From contig NZ_RPHB01000004.1 in NCBI RefSeq assembly GCF_019343195.1, positions 124,001 through 188,000 of the forward strand: a stretch of DNA of 64,000 nt, in the 5' to 3' direction. Position numbers and translations under genes: made by a program. The stretch comes from Arthrospiribacter ruber. Lineage in GTDB: Bacteria > Bacteroidota > Bacteroidia > Cytophagales > Cyclobacteriaceae. This document shows positions 18,902-27,600 of the stretch, piece by piece (position 1 is the first letter of the stretch; each line of letters begins with the position of its first letter). Under the pieces are notes generated by a model. That model was not told the DNA's origin. It saw only the letters and a list, made by a program, of their open reading frames with translations, and searched no databases.

Positions 18902-19252
18902 AAATTGTATTTACAACTCTAAGCTTGTCAAAAAAAAATTAAAATTCAAGAGATAACTGGTAGAGGGTAGATGTTATTAGAAGGTGAGTTTTAGATTATT
19001 TGAATGGAAGTGTTCTATTCTATTTAACATAATGTAAATTATATAACATTTATTTAATTGATGTTGAACACTTGATATACCTATAGCGACTTTATCAGAA
19101 CCTGATTTACTTTAGGTATTATCAATTTCTATACTACGAAGTATGACTAGCACCTTATATGTATCTAAGCTGGAATCACAGTAGTAATCAAAACAAACCT
19201 TCCCACCAAAACATACGTTCATAAATGAATCCATTCATAAACCTACACCGCT
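18902..19252. other. 351-bp AT-rich intergenic region with inverted repeats
   Basis: No coding potential is seen. It holds an 8-bp inverted repeat AAGTGTTC (19008-19015) / GAACACTT (19066-19073) around an AT-rich centre. Near the lipoprotein start lie an ATGAAT-CC-ATTCAT palindrome (19225-19238) and a direct repeat TTCATAAA (19218-19225, 19234-19241). These could be regulator sites for the divergent genes, but that is speculative. Confidence 0.35.
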
Positions 19253-19600
19253 ATGTTAAAGTCCAGTCTATTGATTTTCGTAATTCTCTTATTTTGCAGC
19301 TGTTCTGCAACAAATACCATCACCAAGCTGGAGCATCAAGATGAAAGCATGGAAATTTTTATGGCAAAGGTTCCCGACAAAAATTTTGAGGAAATTGGCT
19401 TTATTGAAGTCCGAGGTGGCTTACCTATGGGAACCAACACGCTTATGAATACTTTGGTAAAAAGAGCCAAAAATGACGGTGCCAACGGCCTGATCAATGT
19501 CCGAATGGATTCCAGAGGAAATATGCTTCATGTTTCAGGTATTGCTGTAAAGTTTGAACAGGCAGGTTTGTCTGAAAAAATTGACTTATCAGGTAATTAA
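19253..19600 (+). CDS. Small lipoprotein of unknown function
   Basis: A 115-residue protein with an N-terminal hydrophobic segment and a Cys at the end (LLFCSCSATN), probably a lipobox although not ideal. The mature part, of mixed alpha/beta character, contains GGLPMGTNTLMNTLVKRA and DGANGLINVR. This pattern resembles YbjQ/RcsF/DUF4156-type folds, in which a small domain recognises envelope state, but I am not sure of the family. It is a single gene preceded by repeats that may be regulatory. Confidence 0.6.
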   Translation: MLKSSLLIFVILLFCSCSATNTITKLEHQDESMEIFMAKVPDKNFEEIGFIEVRGGLPMGTNTLMNTLVKRAKNDGANGLINVRMDSRGNMLHVSGIAVKFEQAGLSEKIDLSGN

Positions 19601-19613
19601 AATTTGCCCTCAA

Positions 19614-20723
19614 TCATAAACTTTCCCCTTTCAAAACCATCTCTAATTCCGACCAGTCTCCTTTCAGAGCACTGTCTAGCATCCGATTCCACTTTTCCTG
19701 TATATCCGGCTTCAATCCATGATTGGTCTGACCATCATACAGTTCCTGAAGCTTATTCATTTCTCTGTAAGCATCAAAATACGCATCATTGACCAGGGCT
19801 TCATAATTTTCAGGATTAACGTCTAAAGAATTTAGGGAATGTTTTAACCTGTCCGCCACCACCCTTACCACATCAAAATGCCTCTGCTCGTGGTTGAGTG
19901 AGTAGTCGTTTTTATTCTTCACCCAAGACTGTCCTGGAAGCATATATACCTTGATAAACAGCGGCATGACAATAGAACCATCTTCCACAAAAGGCTTTCC
20001 TTCCATGGCCAAACTGGTAAAAATCACTGCATTATACCGGCTTCCTGTCCTAGGTCTGTCCGTGAAATCCTTCCAAGTAAGCGCCCTATCAAAATCATAA
20101 AACACCGTATCTCTCCCACTCCTGTTTTTTCCGTCTTCAACTATAAGTTTAACTGATTTTGCCAATGATCTGTTGGAAAAGGCCTGCGAATCTATCCATT
20201 CGTTAAAATACTCCAAAGCTTTGCCCAGTGCCTGTTGGGTGACTTGTTGGACCAGGTCAGTACGGTGGATAGACCTTCTGTAAGACATTCCCCCTTCAAA
20301 ATCCAAGAGATGCACAGGTTCGAAACTTCCCTTTACATAAAAACTAAACTTCAGCTTAAGCTCTCCAGCAGCGGTGTTTTGTGCATTTTTATTTTCCGAT
20401 AGTTCAAATGTCTCAATGCTTATCAGAATCTGCTGATTCTTTCCTGACTGGGGCCGGATTGAATTTGTAAAATACTTTTTGAGTTCCGCGTTGATATCAT
20501 TACCCAATAAAACATTGGATTTTTGAGCAGCAGTGGTATAAATCTGCCCCAGGGCCTCCCCTTTTTTCCTATTATCCCTAACTTCTACTATTTCAAAAAT
20601 GGCATCATGGATAGGATCTTCTGTTGCTGAAAGCTGGAAAACCACCTGTTGGGAAATGGCATCCCCAATGAGTAATAGCTGAATAACAATAAACGAACAA
20701 AGGATTTTGTACATGATATTCAA
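19614..20723 (-). CDS. Secreted protein with DUF922-like HExxH motif
   Basis: A 369-residue protein with a signal peptide ending near AISQ (residue 25). The N-terminal half (30-190) is beta-rich and unrecognised. The C-terminal part (about 205-330) contains LNHEQRHFDV, in which His278, Glu279 and His282 make an HExxH zinc-protease motif. The pattern HEQxHFD is that of the DUF922 family of putative zinc peptidases. WKDF and FTSLAME just before it also fit that family. Activity is inferred only. It is convergent with the small lipoprotein, 13 nt apart. Confidence 0.65.
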   Translation of the reverse strand: MNIMYKILCSFIVIQLLLIGDAISQQVVFQLSATEDPIHDAIFEIVEVRDNRKKGEALGQIYTTAAQKSNVLLGNDINAELKKYFTNSIRPQSGKNQQILISIETFELSENKNAQNTAAGELKLKFSFYVKGSFEPVHLLDFEGGMSYRRSIHRTDLVQQVTQQALGKALEYFNEWIDSQAFSNRSLAKSVKLIVEDGKNRSGRDTVFYDFDRALTWKDFTDRPRTGSRYNAVIFTSLAMEGKPFVEDGSIVMPLFIKVYMLPGQSWVKNKNDYSLNHEQRHFDVVRVVADRLKHSLNSLDVNPENYEALVNDAYFDAYREMNKLQELYDGQTNHGLKPDIQEKWNRMLDSALKGDWSELEMVLKGESL

Positions 20724-20777
20724 ACAGCATCAAAAGTGCCAAGGTTTCTGGAAACCAGAATAATATCTTAAAGTTTC

Positions 20778-21251
20778 TTAACCTAATTCTTCCAACATGA
20801 TGCTGTAATCATACTGAAGGTCTTCATGCAATCCCGCAATTAGCTTTTCAGCTTTTCCCAACTGTACATTGTAAAGGTTTTCGATCACCGGATGATGGTA
20901 TGAGAGAACTCCATAGGCTTTCATCTGTTTACAAAAATGCAGAATCAGCTCAATATGGGCTGTTTTGTCTTTACTCAACTTGAGGTTTTTATTCAGCATT
21001 CTTCTAATGGCCTGCACCCCTTTCTTTGCTACATAGTAATTGGACAAATTGGCTTTCATAAATGCCAAGTCCAGTTCTTCTTTGGCCTGATCTATAAAAA
21101 TACGCGGGTTATCTTTTTCAAACAGCTTGAAGTAAAGATATGCTTTGTTGTCTCTACTGAATTTGGCCAGATCCAGAACCAGATTTGTCAGTTCTTTTTC
21201 ATTTAAAAGATTGAGTTCTCTTTTCAACGCTGCAAGACTGGGTATTTCCAT
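20778..21251 (-). CDS. Helical cytoplasmic protein, possibly DUF6155
   Basis: A 157-residue protein without signal peptide or membrane segment. It is predicted mostly alpha-helical with many Leu, Lys and Glu residues. The sequence (LKRELNLLNEKELTNLVLDL near the start) fits what I remember of DUF6155 proteins from Bacteroidota, but I cannot confirm this. It lies between the HExxH gene and the cold-shock gene in the same orientation. A terminator separates it from the latter. The function is unknown. Confidence 0.6.
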   Translation of the reverse strand: MEIPSLAALKRELNLLNEKELTNLVLDLAKFSRDNKAYLYFKLFEKDNPRIFIDQAKEELDLAFMKANLSNYYVAKKGVQAIRRMLNKNLKLSKDKTAHIELILHFCKQMKAYGVLSYHHPVIENLYNVQLGKAEKLIAGLHEDLQYDYSIMLEELG

Positions 21252-21298
21252 CTTTCTAATTAAGGTTATGCTTATTGGCTAAAAATAATGGGTAAAAA

Positions 21299-21340
21299 AC
21301 AAAAAACCTTTGAATCGCTTCAAAAGAAGCAATACAAAGG
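21299..21340 (-). terminator. Terminator after the cold-shock gene
   Basis: On the minus strand, a hairpin with outer stem CCTTTG/CAAAGG (21307-21312, 21335-21340) and inner stem GCTTC/GAAGC is followed by a run of six T residues (A21301-21306 on the plus strand). Confidence 0.8.
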
Positions 21341-21366
21341 CTTACAGATCATGCTGCTGGAATAAA

Positions 21367-21828
21367 TTAAGGAGCAAGCTTTACTTCAGTAGCACTTAGG
21401 CCTTTAGGAGTTTTTTCCGTTTCATAATTGACGACATCACCTTCTTTAATTTCATCCAGGCATTTGTTGATGTGTACAAAAATACTTTCACCACTCTGAC
21501 TGTCTTTAATAAAGCCGTAACCTTTAGATTCGTTGAAAAAAGTGACTCTACCCTTTTTCTTTTCATCCGGAGCATCACTCATTTCAGAATCTTTTGGCAC
21601 AGTAATCTGAATGCTGTCAGGATCTACTTCTGTTTTTTTCTTTGCAGGATCAGGTGGTGTTGAGGTGATGTTTCCAAACTCATCCACATAAGCGATCATG
21701 TCTTCAAAATCAGTTGACTTATCGTTGCCGGACTTTCTGGCTTCTTTCTTGTCTAACTTCTCCTGTTTTTTCTTTTGTCTCTGTTTTTCCTTTTCTTTTT
21801 TATTAAAGGTCTCTCTTGATTTTGCCAT
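21367..21828 (-). CDS. Cold-shock-domain protein with long basic N-terminal extension
   Basis: A 153-residue protein. Residues 1-35 are extremely Lys/Glu-rich (KKEKEKQRQKKKQEK), residues 36-90 are acidic and Pro-rich, and residues 92-153 form a cold-shock domain. RNP1 reads KGYGFI (102-107) and RNP2 reads IFVHI (116-120), so single-stranded nucleic acid binding is likely. Classical Csp proteins are about 65-70 aa, so the first 90 residues are an addition, perhaps for RNA or ribosome contact. The upstream gap of about 290 bp leaves room for a structured 5' UTR. Confidence 0.88.
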   Translation of the reverse strand: MAKSRETFNKKEKEKQRQKKKQEKLDKKEARKSGNDKSTDFEDMIAYVDEFGNITSTPPDPAKKKTEVDPDSIQITVPKDSEMSDAPDEKKKGRVTFFNESKGYGFIKDSQSGESIFVHINKCLDEIKEGDVVNYETEKTPKGLSATEVKLAP

Positions 21829-22115
21829 ATCTACAAAATACCGAGAAATTTTGTGAAAATCCTATTTTTAGGCACTAAGTATTGCCATTTCGCATTATTC
21901 ATTTTTAATCTAAAAAAGAAGTTTTCACAACAATCAGATTTTCAACAGCATTCATATTATTACATTTCTCTATAGGTTTCCGACAGTTTCAGGGATTTGA
22001 ACACATCAAACCGCTTTCACCTGCAAAATCATGCAAAAATACCTCCATTTATCAAATCAATTGCTTTCAATTCATGTTTTTAACTTAGTTTGGAATATTC
22101 AAAATCACCGCATTG

Positions 22116-23222
22116 ATGAAAGAAATTTCTCAGATAATAGCTACTTATCAAAGATATAAAGAGCAGCAAAAAAAGATTGCTTTGGCCACTGTAGTAAAAG
22201 TAGATGGCTCCGCCTATAGGAGGCCAGGAGCCAGAATGTTAGTATCGGAAGATGGTGAGCTTACCGGTGCAATCTCCGGGGGCTGCCTGGAAGGTGATGC
22301 CCTAAGAAAGGCACAATCTGTCATTTTTCAGCAAAAATCGATGATAGTTACCTACGACACTACCGATGAAGATGACCAGAAATTTGGAATCGGACTGGGT
22401 TGCAATGGCATCATTCAGGTCTTGATAGAACCGATTGATTATTTGGATGAATACAATCCCGTGGAATTATTGAAAACAGCCTCCAAGGACAGGAAGCATA
22501 AAATCCTGGTTACGGTCTTTTCATTGCTTCAAAGCAGGGCCGAACAAATAGGGACCAAGCTGCTTTTTAGTGGTGGAAATTACATTGGCAACAAAAACAA
22601 TATACCTCAAAATATATTAAATCAAATTTTAAAAAATTCATCTTATATTTCTGATATTCAATACAATAAAATCTTTGAATATGAGGAACACTTTTTATTT
22701 TTAGAATCCATAAAGCCCCCTTTAAGGTTGCTATTATTCGGGGCTGGAAACGATACGGTTCCTTTGGCCAAGATGGCATCTCTGTTGGGTTGGGAACTGA
22801 ACCTCTATGATGGTAGAAGTAGCCATGCGACCAAGGAAAGATTCCCTTCAGCCAATAAAATATCAGTGGGATCAGCAGCTGAAATCTGCCATGAAATCCC
22901 CTATGATGAAAACACGGTAGCCTTACTAATGACCCACAATTTCGAATATGAAATAGAAGTATTAAAGCATATTAAAGGTCTAAATCTGCCCTATATTGGT
23001 ATTCTAGGTCCAAAAAAGAAAAAGCTCAAAATGATTGAAAGGCTGGAGTCGGAAGGAATCAAGATACAGGACGACAATATTTACGGACCTTCAGGGCTGG
23101 ATTTAGGAGCAGAAGGTTCGGAAGAAATAGCTCTTTCTATCTTGTCTGAGGTAAAAGCTGTATTAAGTAGGAAAAACGCCGGGTTTTTAAGAGATAAACA
23201 AGGTCCAATTCATGATGCTTAG
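22116..23222 (+). CDS. XdhC/CoxI-family molybdoenzyme maturation factor
   Basis: A 368-residue protein with an N-terminal XdhC_CoxI domain (VVKVDGSAYRRPGARM near 25-40, SGGCLEGD near 60) and a C-terminal Rossmann domain (LLFGAGNDTVPLAKMASLLGW near 205-225). XdhC proteins bind molybdenum cofactor, help its sulfuration and insert it into xanthine-dehydrogenase-type enzymes. The ATG at 22116 is preferred over the TTG one codon earlier. A TTG-N21-TTAGTTTG promoter-like sequence lies about 45 to 30 nt upstream. It overlaps the next gene by 11 nt, which implies coupling. Confidence 0.9.
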   Translation: MKEISQIIATYQRYKEQQKKIALATVVKVDGSAYRRPGARMLVSEDGELTGAISGGCLEGDALRKAQSVIFQQKSMIVTYDTTDEDDQKFGIGLGCNGIIQVLIEPIDYLDEYNPVELLKTASKDRKHKILVTVFSLLQSRAEQIGTKLLFSGGNYIGNKNNIPQNILNQILKNSSYISDIQYNKIFEYEEHFLFLESIKPPLRLLLFGAGNDTVPLAKMASLLGWELNLYDGRSSHATKERFPSANKISVGSAAEICHEIPYDENTVALLMTHNFEYEIEVLKHIKGLNLPYIGILGPKKKKLKMIERLESEGIKIQDDNIYGPSGLDLGAEGSEEIALSILSEVKAVLSRKNAGFLRDKQGPIHDA

Positions 23223-23811
23223 CCTCTTAAAACCGACAGGAATCATCATCATGGCCGCAGGAGCATCCAGTCGATTGGGAAGGGCCAAACAACTGGAAAT
23301 AGTCAAAGGAAAGATGCTGCTTCAGCATATTCTTGACGAAGTCAACAAGTTGGAAAATGTATCAGCTGTCTTGATCTTGGGTGCAAACGGGGAAACTATC
23401 AAAAACAATGTAGATGCAGCTGGAATTCCTTATTTGATTCATCAAGCCTGGAAAGAAGGCATGTCATCCTCTATGCAGGCAGGATTGAGGTATTTATTAT
23501 CCAATGAGCCAAATTTAAATCAGGTTATCCTTTTGGTTTGTGACCAGCCTTTTGTAAATGCCGATCTTCTCACACAGCTCATTGAGCAAAAGGCAGCAAG
23601 TGAAAAGGGTATCATTTGCTGTGCCTATGCCGATACCATAGGTGTTCCTGTTTTATTTGATCAGCAATACTTTGATGCTTTACTGGCTCTAAAGTCCAAG
23701 GAAGGTGCCAAAAAGCTTATCTTCCAGAACATGGGGGACGTTTTCACTGTAGCATTTCCCAAAGGTGAAATCGATATAGACACAGAAGCAGATCTTGAAG
23801 GCCTTTCCTGA
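23212..23811 (+). CDS. MocA-like molybdenum cofactor cytidylyltransferase
   Basis: A 199-residue NTP-transferase. The nucleotide motif MAAGASSRLGRAKQL lies near residues 14-28 and CDQPF near 108. The MocA group makes molybdopterin cytosine dinucleotide for hydroxylases of the xanthine dehydrogenase family. MobA-type GTP transferases are related but are usually not linked to XdhC. It starts 11 nt before the XdhC stop. The gene ends 1 nt from the convergent cysteine desulfurase gene. Confidence 0.85.
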   Translation: MMLSLLKPTGIIIMAAGASSRLGRAKQLEIVKGKMLLQHILDEVNKLENVSAVLILGANGETIKNNVDAAGIPYLIHQAWKEGMSSSMQAGLRYLLSNEPNLNQVILLVCDQPFVNADLLTQLIEQKAASEKGIICCAYADTIGVPVLFDQQYFDALLALKSKEGAKKLIFQNMGDVFTVAFPKGEIDIDTEADLEGLS

Positions 23812-23812
23812 T

Positions 23813-24955
23813 TTAAGCTCTCAATGAAGCTATTGTTTCTTTGACATAAGCTATCGCAAAATCGACATCACTTTCAGTAGTAGTTATTCCCAAAGAAAAT
23901 CTGACGGAAGCTTTTCCCAAGTCCGGGCTAATTCCCATAGCCTGTAACACATGGGAAGGTTTCGGTGAAATACTTGTACAGGCTGACCCTGAACTCACAG
24001 CCAATTCCTTATTCAGTTTTCTTAACAACTCCTCACCTTCCACACCTTCAAAGGAAATGTTGCTCACATGAGGAAGCCTATTGTTTTGACTGCTGTTCAA
24101 TTTTGTTCCTTCAAGTTCTAAAATACCGCTTTCCAGTTTGTTTCGAAGAGATTCCAATCTTTTACTTTCATCCTTCATATTTTTCAAAGCCAAGCTTGCA
24201 GCGCTTCCAAGCCCAACAATGGCCGGAACCTGAAGTGTACCACTTCTGAAGCCTTTTTCATGACCACCTCCTTCTATCAAGGCTTTTGGTTTGGGAAGAG
24301 GATGATTGTGCCTGATGTACAGAGCTCCCACTCCTTTGGGTCCATAAAACTTGTGTGCGGATAGAGCCATCATGTGAATGTTCTTCGTAGAAACCGGGAT
24401 TTTACCTACCGCCTGCACTGCATCTGTAAAAAAAATAATATCTCTTTCCTCAGCCAACATAGCTATTTCTTCCACAGGATGTATCACTCCCGTTTCATTG
24501 TTGGCCCACATGAGAGAGATCATTTTGGTATCAGGCTGTATGGCTTCTGCCAGCCCCTTTAGATCTACCATTCCCTCATTGTCTACAGGTAGATAGGTAA
24601 CTTTTGCCCCTTTAGCCTCTATGCTCTTAAATGTATCCAAGACGGCTTTGTGTTCAGTCTTGCAGGTGATGTAATGCTGGTTTTGATTTGAATATTGTTC
24701 AAAAACTCCTTTTATGGCCAAATTGATGGATTCTGTGGCTCCGGAAGTGAATATGATCTCTTTGGGATTGGCACCTATCAATCGGGCTAGTTCTTCTCTG
24801 GCGGTTTCGACGGCATCCTCAGCCATCCAACCATAGGGATGACTCTTGCTGGAAGCATTTCCAAAATGGGTGGAAAAGTAGGGCAACATGTGTTCTACTA
24901 CCTGAGGATGGCAAGGTGTAGTCGCATTGTAGTCAAAATAAATGGGGTATTTCAT
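23813..24955 (-). CDS. Cysteine desulfurase (NifS/IscS-type)
   Basis: A PLP enzyme that removes sulfur from cysteine as an enzyme persulfide. With the start at 24955 (MKYPIYFDYNATTP) it is 380 residues. PLP Lys202 lies in SAHKFYGPKG and the catalytic Cys326 in SSGSACTS, a class I loop. An upstream in-frame ATG (25006) would add 17 unlikely residues. No iscU, sufB or other iron-sulfur assembly gene is close. It sits inside the molybdenum-hydroxylase cluster, so it may sulfurate the cofactor on XdhC, as NifS4 does in Rhodobacter. A housekeeping iron-sulfur role is equally possible. Confidence 0.92.
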   Translation of the reverse strand: MKYPIYFDYNATTPCHPQVVEHMLPYFSTHFGNASSKSHPYGWMAEDAVETAREELARLIGANPKEIIFTSGATESINLAIKGVFEQYSNQNQHYITCKTEHKAVLDTFKSIEAKGAKVTYLPVDNEGMVDLKGLAEAIQPDTKMISLMWANNETGVIHPVEEIAMLAEERDIIFFTDAVQAVGKIPVSTKNIHMMALSAHKFYGPKGVGALYIRHNHPLPKPKALIEGGGHEKGFRSGTLQVPAIVGLGSAASLALKNMKDESKRLESLRNKLESGILELEGTKLNSSQNNRLPHVSNISFEGVEGEELLRKLNKELAVSSGSACTSISPKPSHVLQAMGISPDLGKASVRFSLGITTTESDVDFAIAYVKETIASLRA

Positions 24956-25042
24956 ACTGGTTCTACAATTTAGCAAAGGAAATGTTTGGACATCATCAAG
25001 GAACAAAAATTTTTGTACCAGACAAAACGATTATATTTGGAC

Positions 25043-25396
25043 ATGCAGGAAAAATGGACATTTGAACTGAAAAGGACAGACTTGTATAATAATGTAGCCC
25101 AACTTCTGGATGATCTATTTACCCAACAAGGTCGTGATATGGGTATTTTTCTTTCCTACTATTTCAAAAAGGAAGGAGCTGTAGTGGAAAATGTAAGTTT
25201 ACAGGATCTGGACCAACATGATAAATTATCAGGAAAAGTCACTGTTATTTTTGATGTGATACACTTCAATGCTTGTCTGAATATCCATGACAAGGGAAAA
25301 GACAAGATGGAGTTGGCTTACACTATAGATCCATCCAATCAAAGTCTTGTACTGACCGGTCCCTATTGGCCCGAAAGAGAAATGGATGAGTTATAA
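25043..25396 (+). CDS. Hypothetical 117-aa cytoplasmic protein
   Basis: I do not recognise this protein. The chosen ATG at 25043 gives a 117-residue acidic protein starting MQEKWTFELKR; an earlier ATG would reach into the desulfurase gene. It is predicted alpha/beta, without signal or membrane segment, and contains GRDMGIFLSYYF and TGPYWPERE. It is divergent from the desulfurase gene (88 bp) and ends at a shared terminator. A role in the neighbouring molybdoenzyme system is possible only by position. Confidence 0.6.
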   Translation: MQEKWTFELKRTDLYNNVAQLLDDLFTQQGRDMGIFLSYYFKKEGAVVENVSLQDLDQHDKLSGKVTVIFDVIHFNACLNIHDKGKDKMELAYTIDPSNQSLVLTGPYWPEREMDEL

Positions 25397-25397
25397 A

Positions 25398-25429
25398 AAA
25401 AGCCTTCCGGATTGTTTCGGAAGGCTTTT
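25398..25429. terminator. Bidirectional intrinsic terminator
   Basis: A 12-bp stem (25398-25409 with 25418-25429, loop GATTGTTT) with A/T tracts separates the hypothetical gene from the convergent molybdenum hydroxylase operon. Confidence 0.9.
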
Positions 25430-25435
25430 CTATTT

Positions 25436-27598
25436 TTAAACCCTTTTTATTTCCAGGTTGAATTCCGAAAATTCCTTTTGTTCTATAAAAGGTTGGGCCC
25501 TCAATCTTTTTCCTGTCGCCTTATAAATAGCGTTTGCAATGGCACCTCCAGTAGGTGGCAAAGCAGGCTCTCCAAGACCTGTTGGATCAATACCGTTATC
25601 AATATAATGTACATCGATTTCAGGTACTTCCTTCATTCTGATCAGTCTGTAGGTATCAAAGTTGGTCTGCTTGGGCAATCCATTGACAAAGGTCATGTTG
25701 GTAAACATGGCATGTCCCATTCCATCCACTATACCACCTCTCACCTGCTGATTGGCCCCAGTTGGATTGACAACAATACCGCAGTCCGTTACCGCAACAA
25801 TCTTTTTGAGCACAGGTTGGTTGTTTTCCATTTCTATATTGGCTACCTGGGCCACATAAGACCTGTGGGAGAAGTAAACGCTGAATCCTTGCATGACATT
25901 GCTGTCTTTTCCCCAATTGGATTTTTCGGCAGCAGTTTCCACTACGGTTTTCATTCTGTCTACATCATAATGGATCTCTCCAACCGGATCTTTTTTGGCC
26001 CTATCCAACAATTCCAAGCGCAATTCAACAGGGTCTTTTCCTGCTTCCTGTGCGACTTCATCCAAGAATGACTGCTCTGCATATGCCAGGAAATTGGTGA
26101 TAGGTGCTCTCCAGGCATTGGTTGTGATCGGGGATTTATGATCAATGGATTCGATTAATAAATTATCCACCGAACCTGAAGGGAAATTATTTTCCCTTGT
26201 GGTATTGCCAGCATTGATCCCGACACCTCTGAGTTTGTAGCCTGTCATCTTACCGTTTTCATCCAAGGCTGCCTGGAACTTATACCTTACAGCTGGGCGG
26301 TAAGCCCCTCCGGTCTGATCATCTTCCCTGCTCCAGGTTACTTTTACAGGCTTATCCAGGATTTTTGAAAGTTCTGCAGCTTCTACTACAAAATCCGCAC
26401 GCAATCTCCTTCCAAATCCTCCTCCAAGCCTGGTAATCTCTACTGTTATGTTTTCTGTTGGTATATCAAGCAACTGGGCAGTTTCCATTCTGGCTCTATC
26501 CGGTGTTTGGGTTGGTCCCACAAGTTCTACCCTATCTCCTTTGACATGGGCAAAGAAATTCATAGGTTCCATCGGCGAATGAGAAAGGAAAGGACACTGG
26601 TACTCAGCAGTTACTACTTTGGCGGCTTTGCTGAATGCCTGGTCTACATTTCCGTCTTTTCGCATCACTTGGGCTTTTCCTTTTTCCATCAGTTCCCCAA
26701 ATAGGCGCTCATGGTCTTCTGAGCTTTCCACGGTACCATCTGGTTCATATTCAATTTTCAGAAGTTTCTTGGCCTTCATCAATGGCCATGTAGACTCCCC
26801 TACTACTGCCACATTGTTTTTGAAAACAACCACATCGGTTACTCCCTGCACATTTTTGGCCGCACTGTCGTCTACAGATTTAATTTTCATGCCGAAGGGA
26901 GGTCTTTGAATCATGGCATTGACCATTCCTTCCCTGTACACATCCAATCCATAAAGAGGCTTTCCTGTAAACATCTCCTTATTTCGGACATTTTTTACAG
27001 GTGTACCTATGATTTTAAAATCCTTATAGTTTTTTAAGGGTACTTCCTCGGGAGCTGTAAGCTGGGCAGCATCATTGACCAAATCACCGTAAGCAATTTT
27101 CTTTCCGCTTCCCTTATGGATGACTTGGCCTTTTTCTGTGCTACATTCAGAAGCATCTACTTCCCATTTAGCTGCTGCAGCTGCCACTAATACGTGTCTG
27201 GCAGTGGCTCCAGCTTTTCTCAATCTTTCCCATGAATGAGGCATAGCTCCGGAGCCTCCGGTTACCTGTCTGTCATATTTGTCATTGTCCAGGTTTGCCT
27301 GAAAGACCCTGACTTTTTCCCAGTCTGCGTCCAGCTCTTCGGCTACCACCATAGGAAAAGAAGTCATGATGTTCTGTCCCAGTTCAGGATTTGGAGAATA
27401 CATCACCACATCACCTGAAGGAGATATGGACAAAAAAGCATTGAAGTTATGGGCTTCCGAAAGGACCTCCTCGTCAGAGAGGACTTTCATTTTAGGTGAA
27501 TCGCAGCCAGACCAATAAAACCCGATAAATAATCCCCCTGCAGCCGTACCGGCAACTTTGAGGAAATCCCGTCTGTTTGTTTTCATTAGTTCTGCCAT
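25436..27598 (-). CDS. Molybdenum hydroxylase large subunit (IorB-like, Tat-exported)
   Basis: A 720-residue catalytic subunit of the xanthine dehydrogenase family, close to the isoquinoline 1-oxidoreductase beta type. It begins with a twin-arginine signal (NRRDFLKVAG, residues 8-17), so it is folded with cofactor before export. The cofactor-binding regions include GGGFGRR near 391-397. The probable base Glu677 is in GLGEPALPP. It should hydroxylate an aromatic heterocycle or oxidise an aldehyde; the substrate is unknown. The small subunit gene ends 2 nt upstream. A cytochrome c subunit, often present in such systems, is not adjacent. Confidence 0.9.
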   Translation of the reverse strand: MAELMKTNRRDFLKVAGTAAGGLFIGFYWSGCDSPKMKVLSDEEVLSEAHNFNAFLSISPSGDVVMYSPNPELGQNIMTSFPMVVAEELDADWEKVRVFQANLDNDKYDRQVTGGSGAMPHSWERLRKAGATARHVLVAAAAAKWEVDASECSTEKGQVIHKGSGKKIAYGDLVNDAAQLTAPEEVPLKNYKDFKIIGTPVKNVRNKEMFTGKPLYGLDVYREGMVNAMIQRPPFGMKIKSVDDSAAKNVQGVTDVVVFKNNVAVVGESTWPLMKAKKLLKIEYEPDGTVESSEDHERLFGELMEKGKAQVMRKDGNVDQAFSKAAKVVTAEYQCPFLSHSPMEPMNFFAHVKGDRVELVGPTQTPDRARMETAQLLDIPTENITVEITRLGGGFGRRLRADFVVEAAELSKILDKPVKVTWSREDDQTGGAYRPAVRYKFQAALDENGKMTGYKLRGVGINAGNTTRENNFPSGSVDNLLIESIDHKSPITTNAWRAPITNFLAYAEQSFLDEVAQEAGKDPVELRLELLDRAKKDPVGEIHYDVDRMKTVVETAAEKSNWGKDSNVMQGFSVYFSHRSYVAQVANIEMENNQPVLKKIVAVTDCGIVVNPTGANQQVRGGIVDGMGHAMFTNMTFVNGLPKQTNFDTYRLIRMKEVPEIDVHYIDNGIDPTGLGEPALPPTGGAIANAIYKATGKRLRAQPFIEQKEFSEFNLEIKRV

Positions 27599-27600
27599 AA

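Noticed and set aside
21829-22115. A 23-codon minus-strand frame and a possible cold-shock thermosensor in the leader of the cold-shock gene
   Set aside because: The frame is too short and without recognisable features. No stable alternative hairpin could be shown by eye.
25412-26071. A 219-codon plus-strand frame opposite the molybdenum hydroxylase gene
   Set aside because: It is antisense to a gene with clear catalytic motifs and starts within the terminator.
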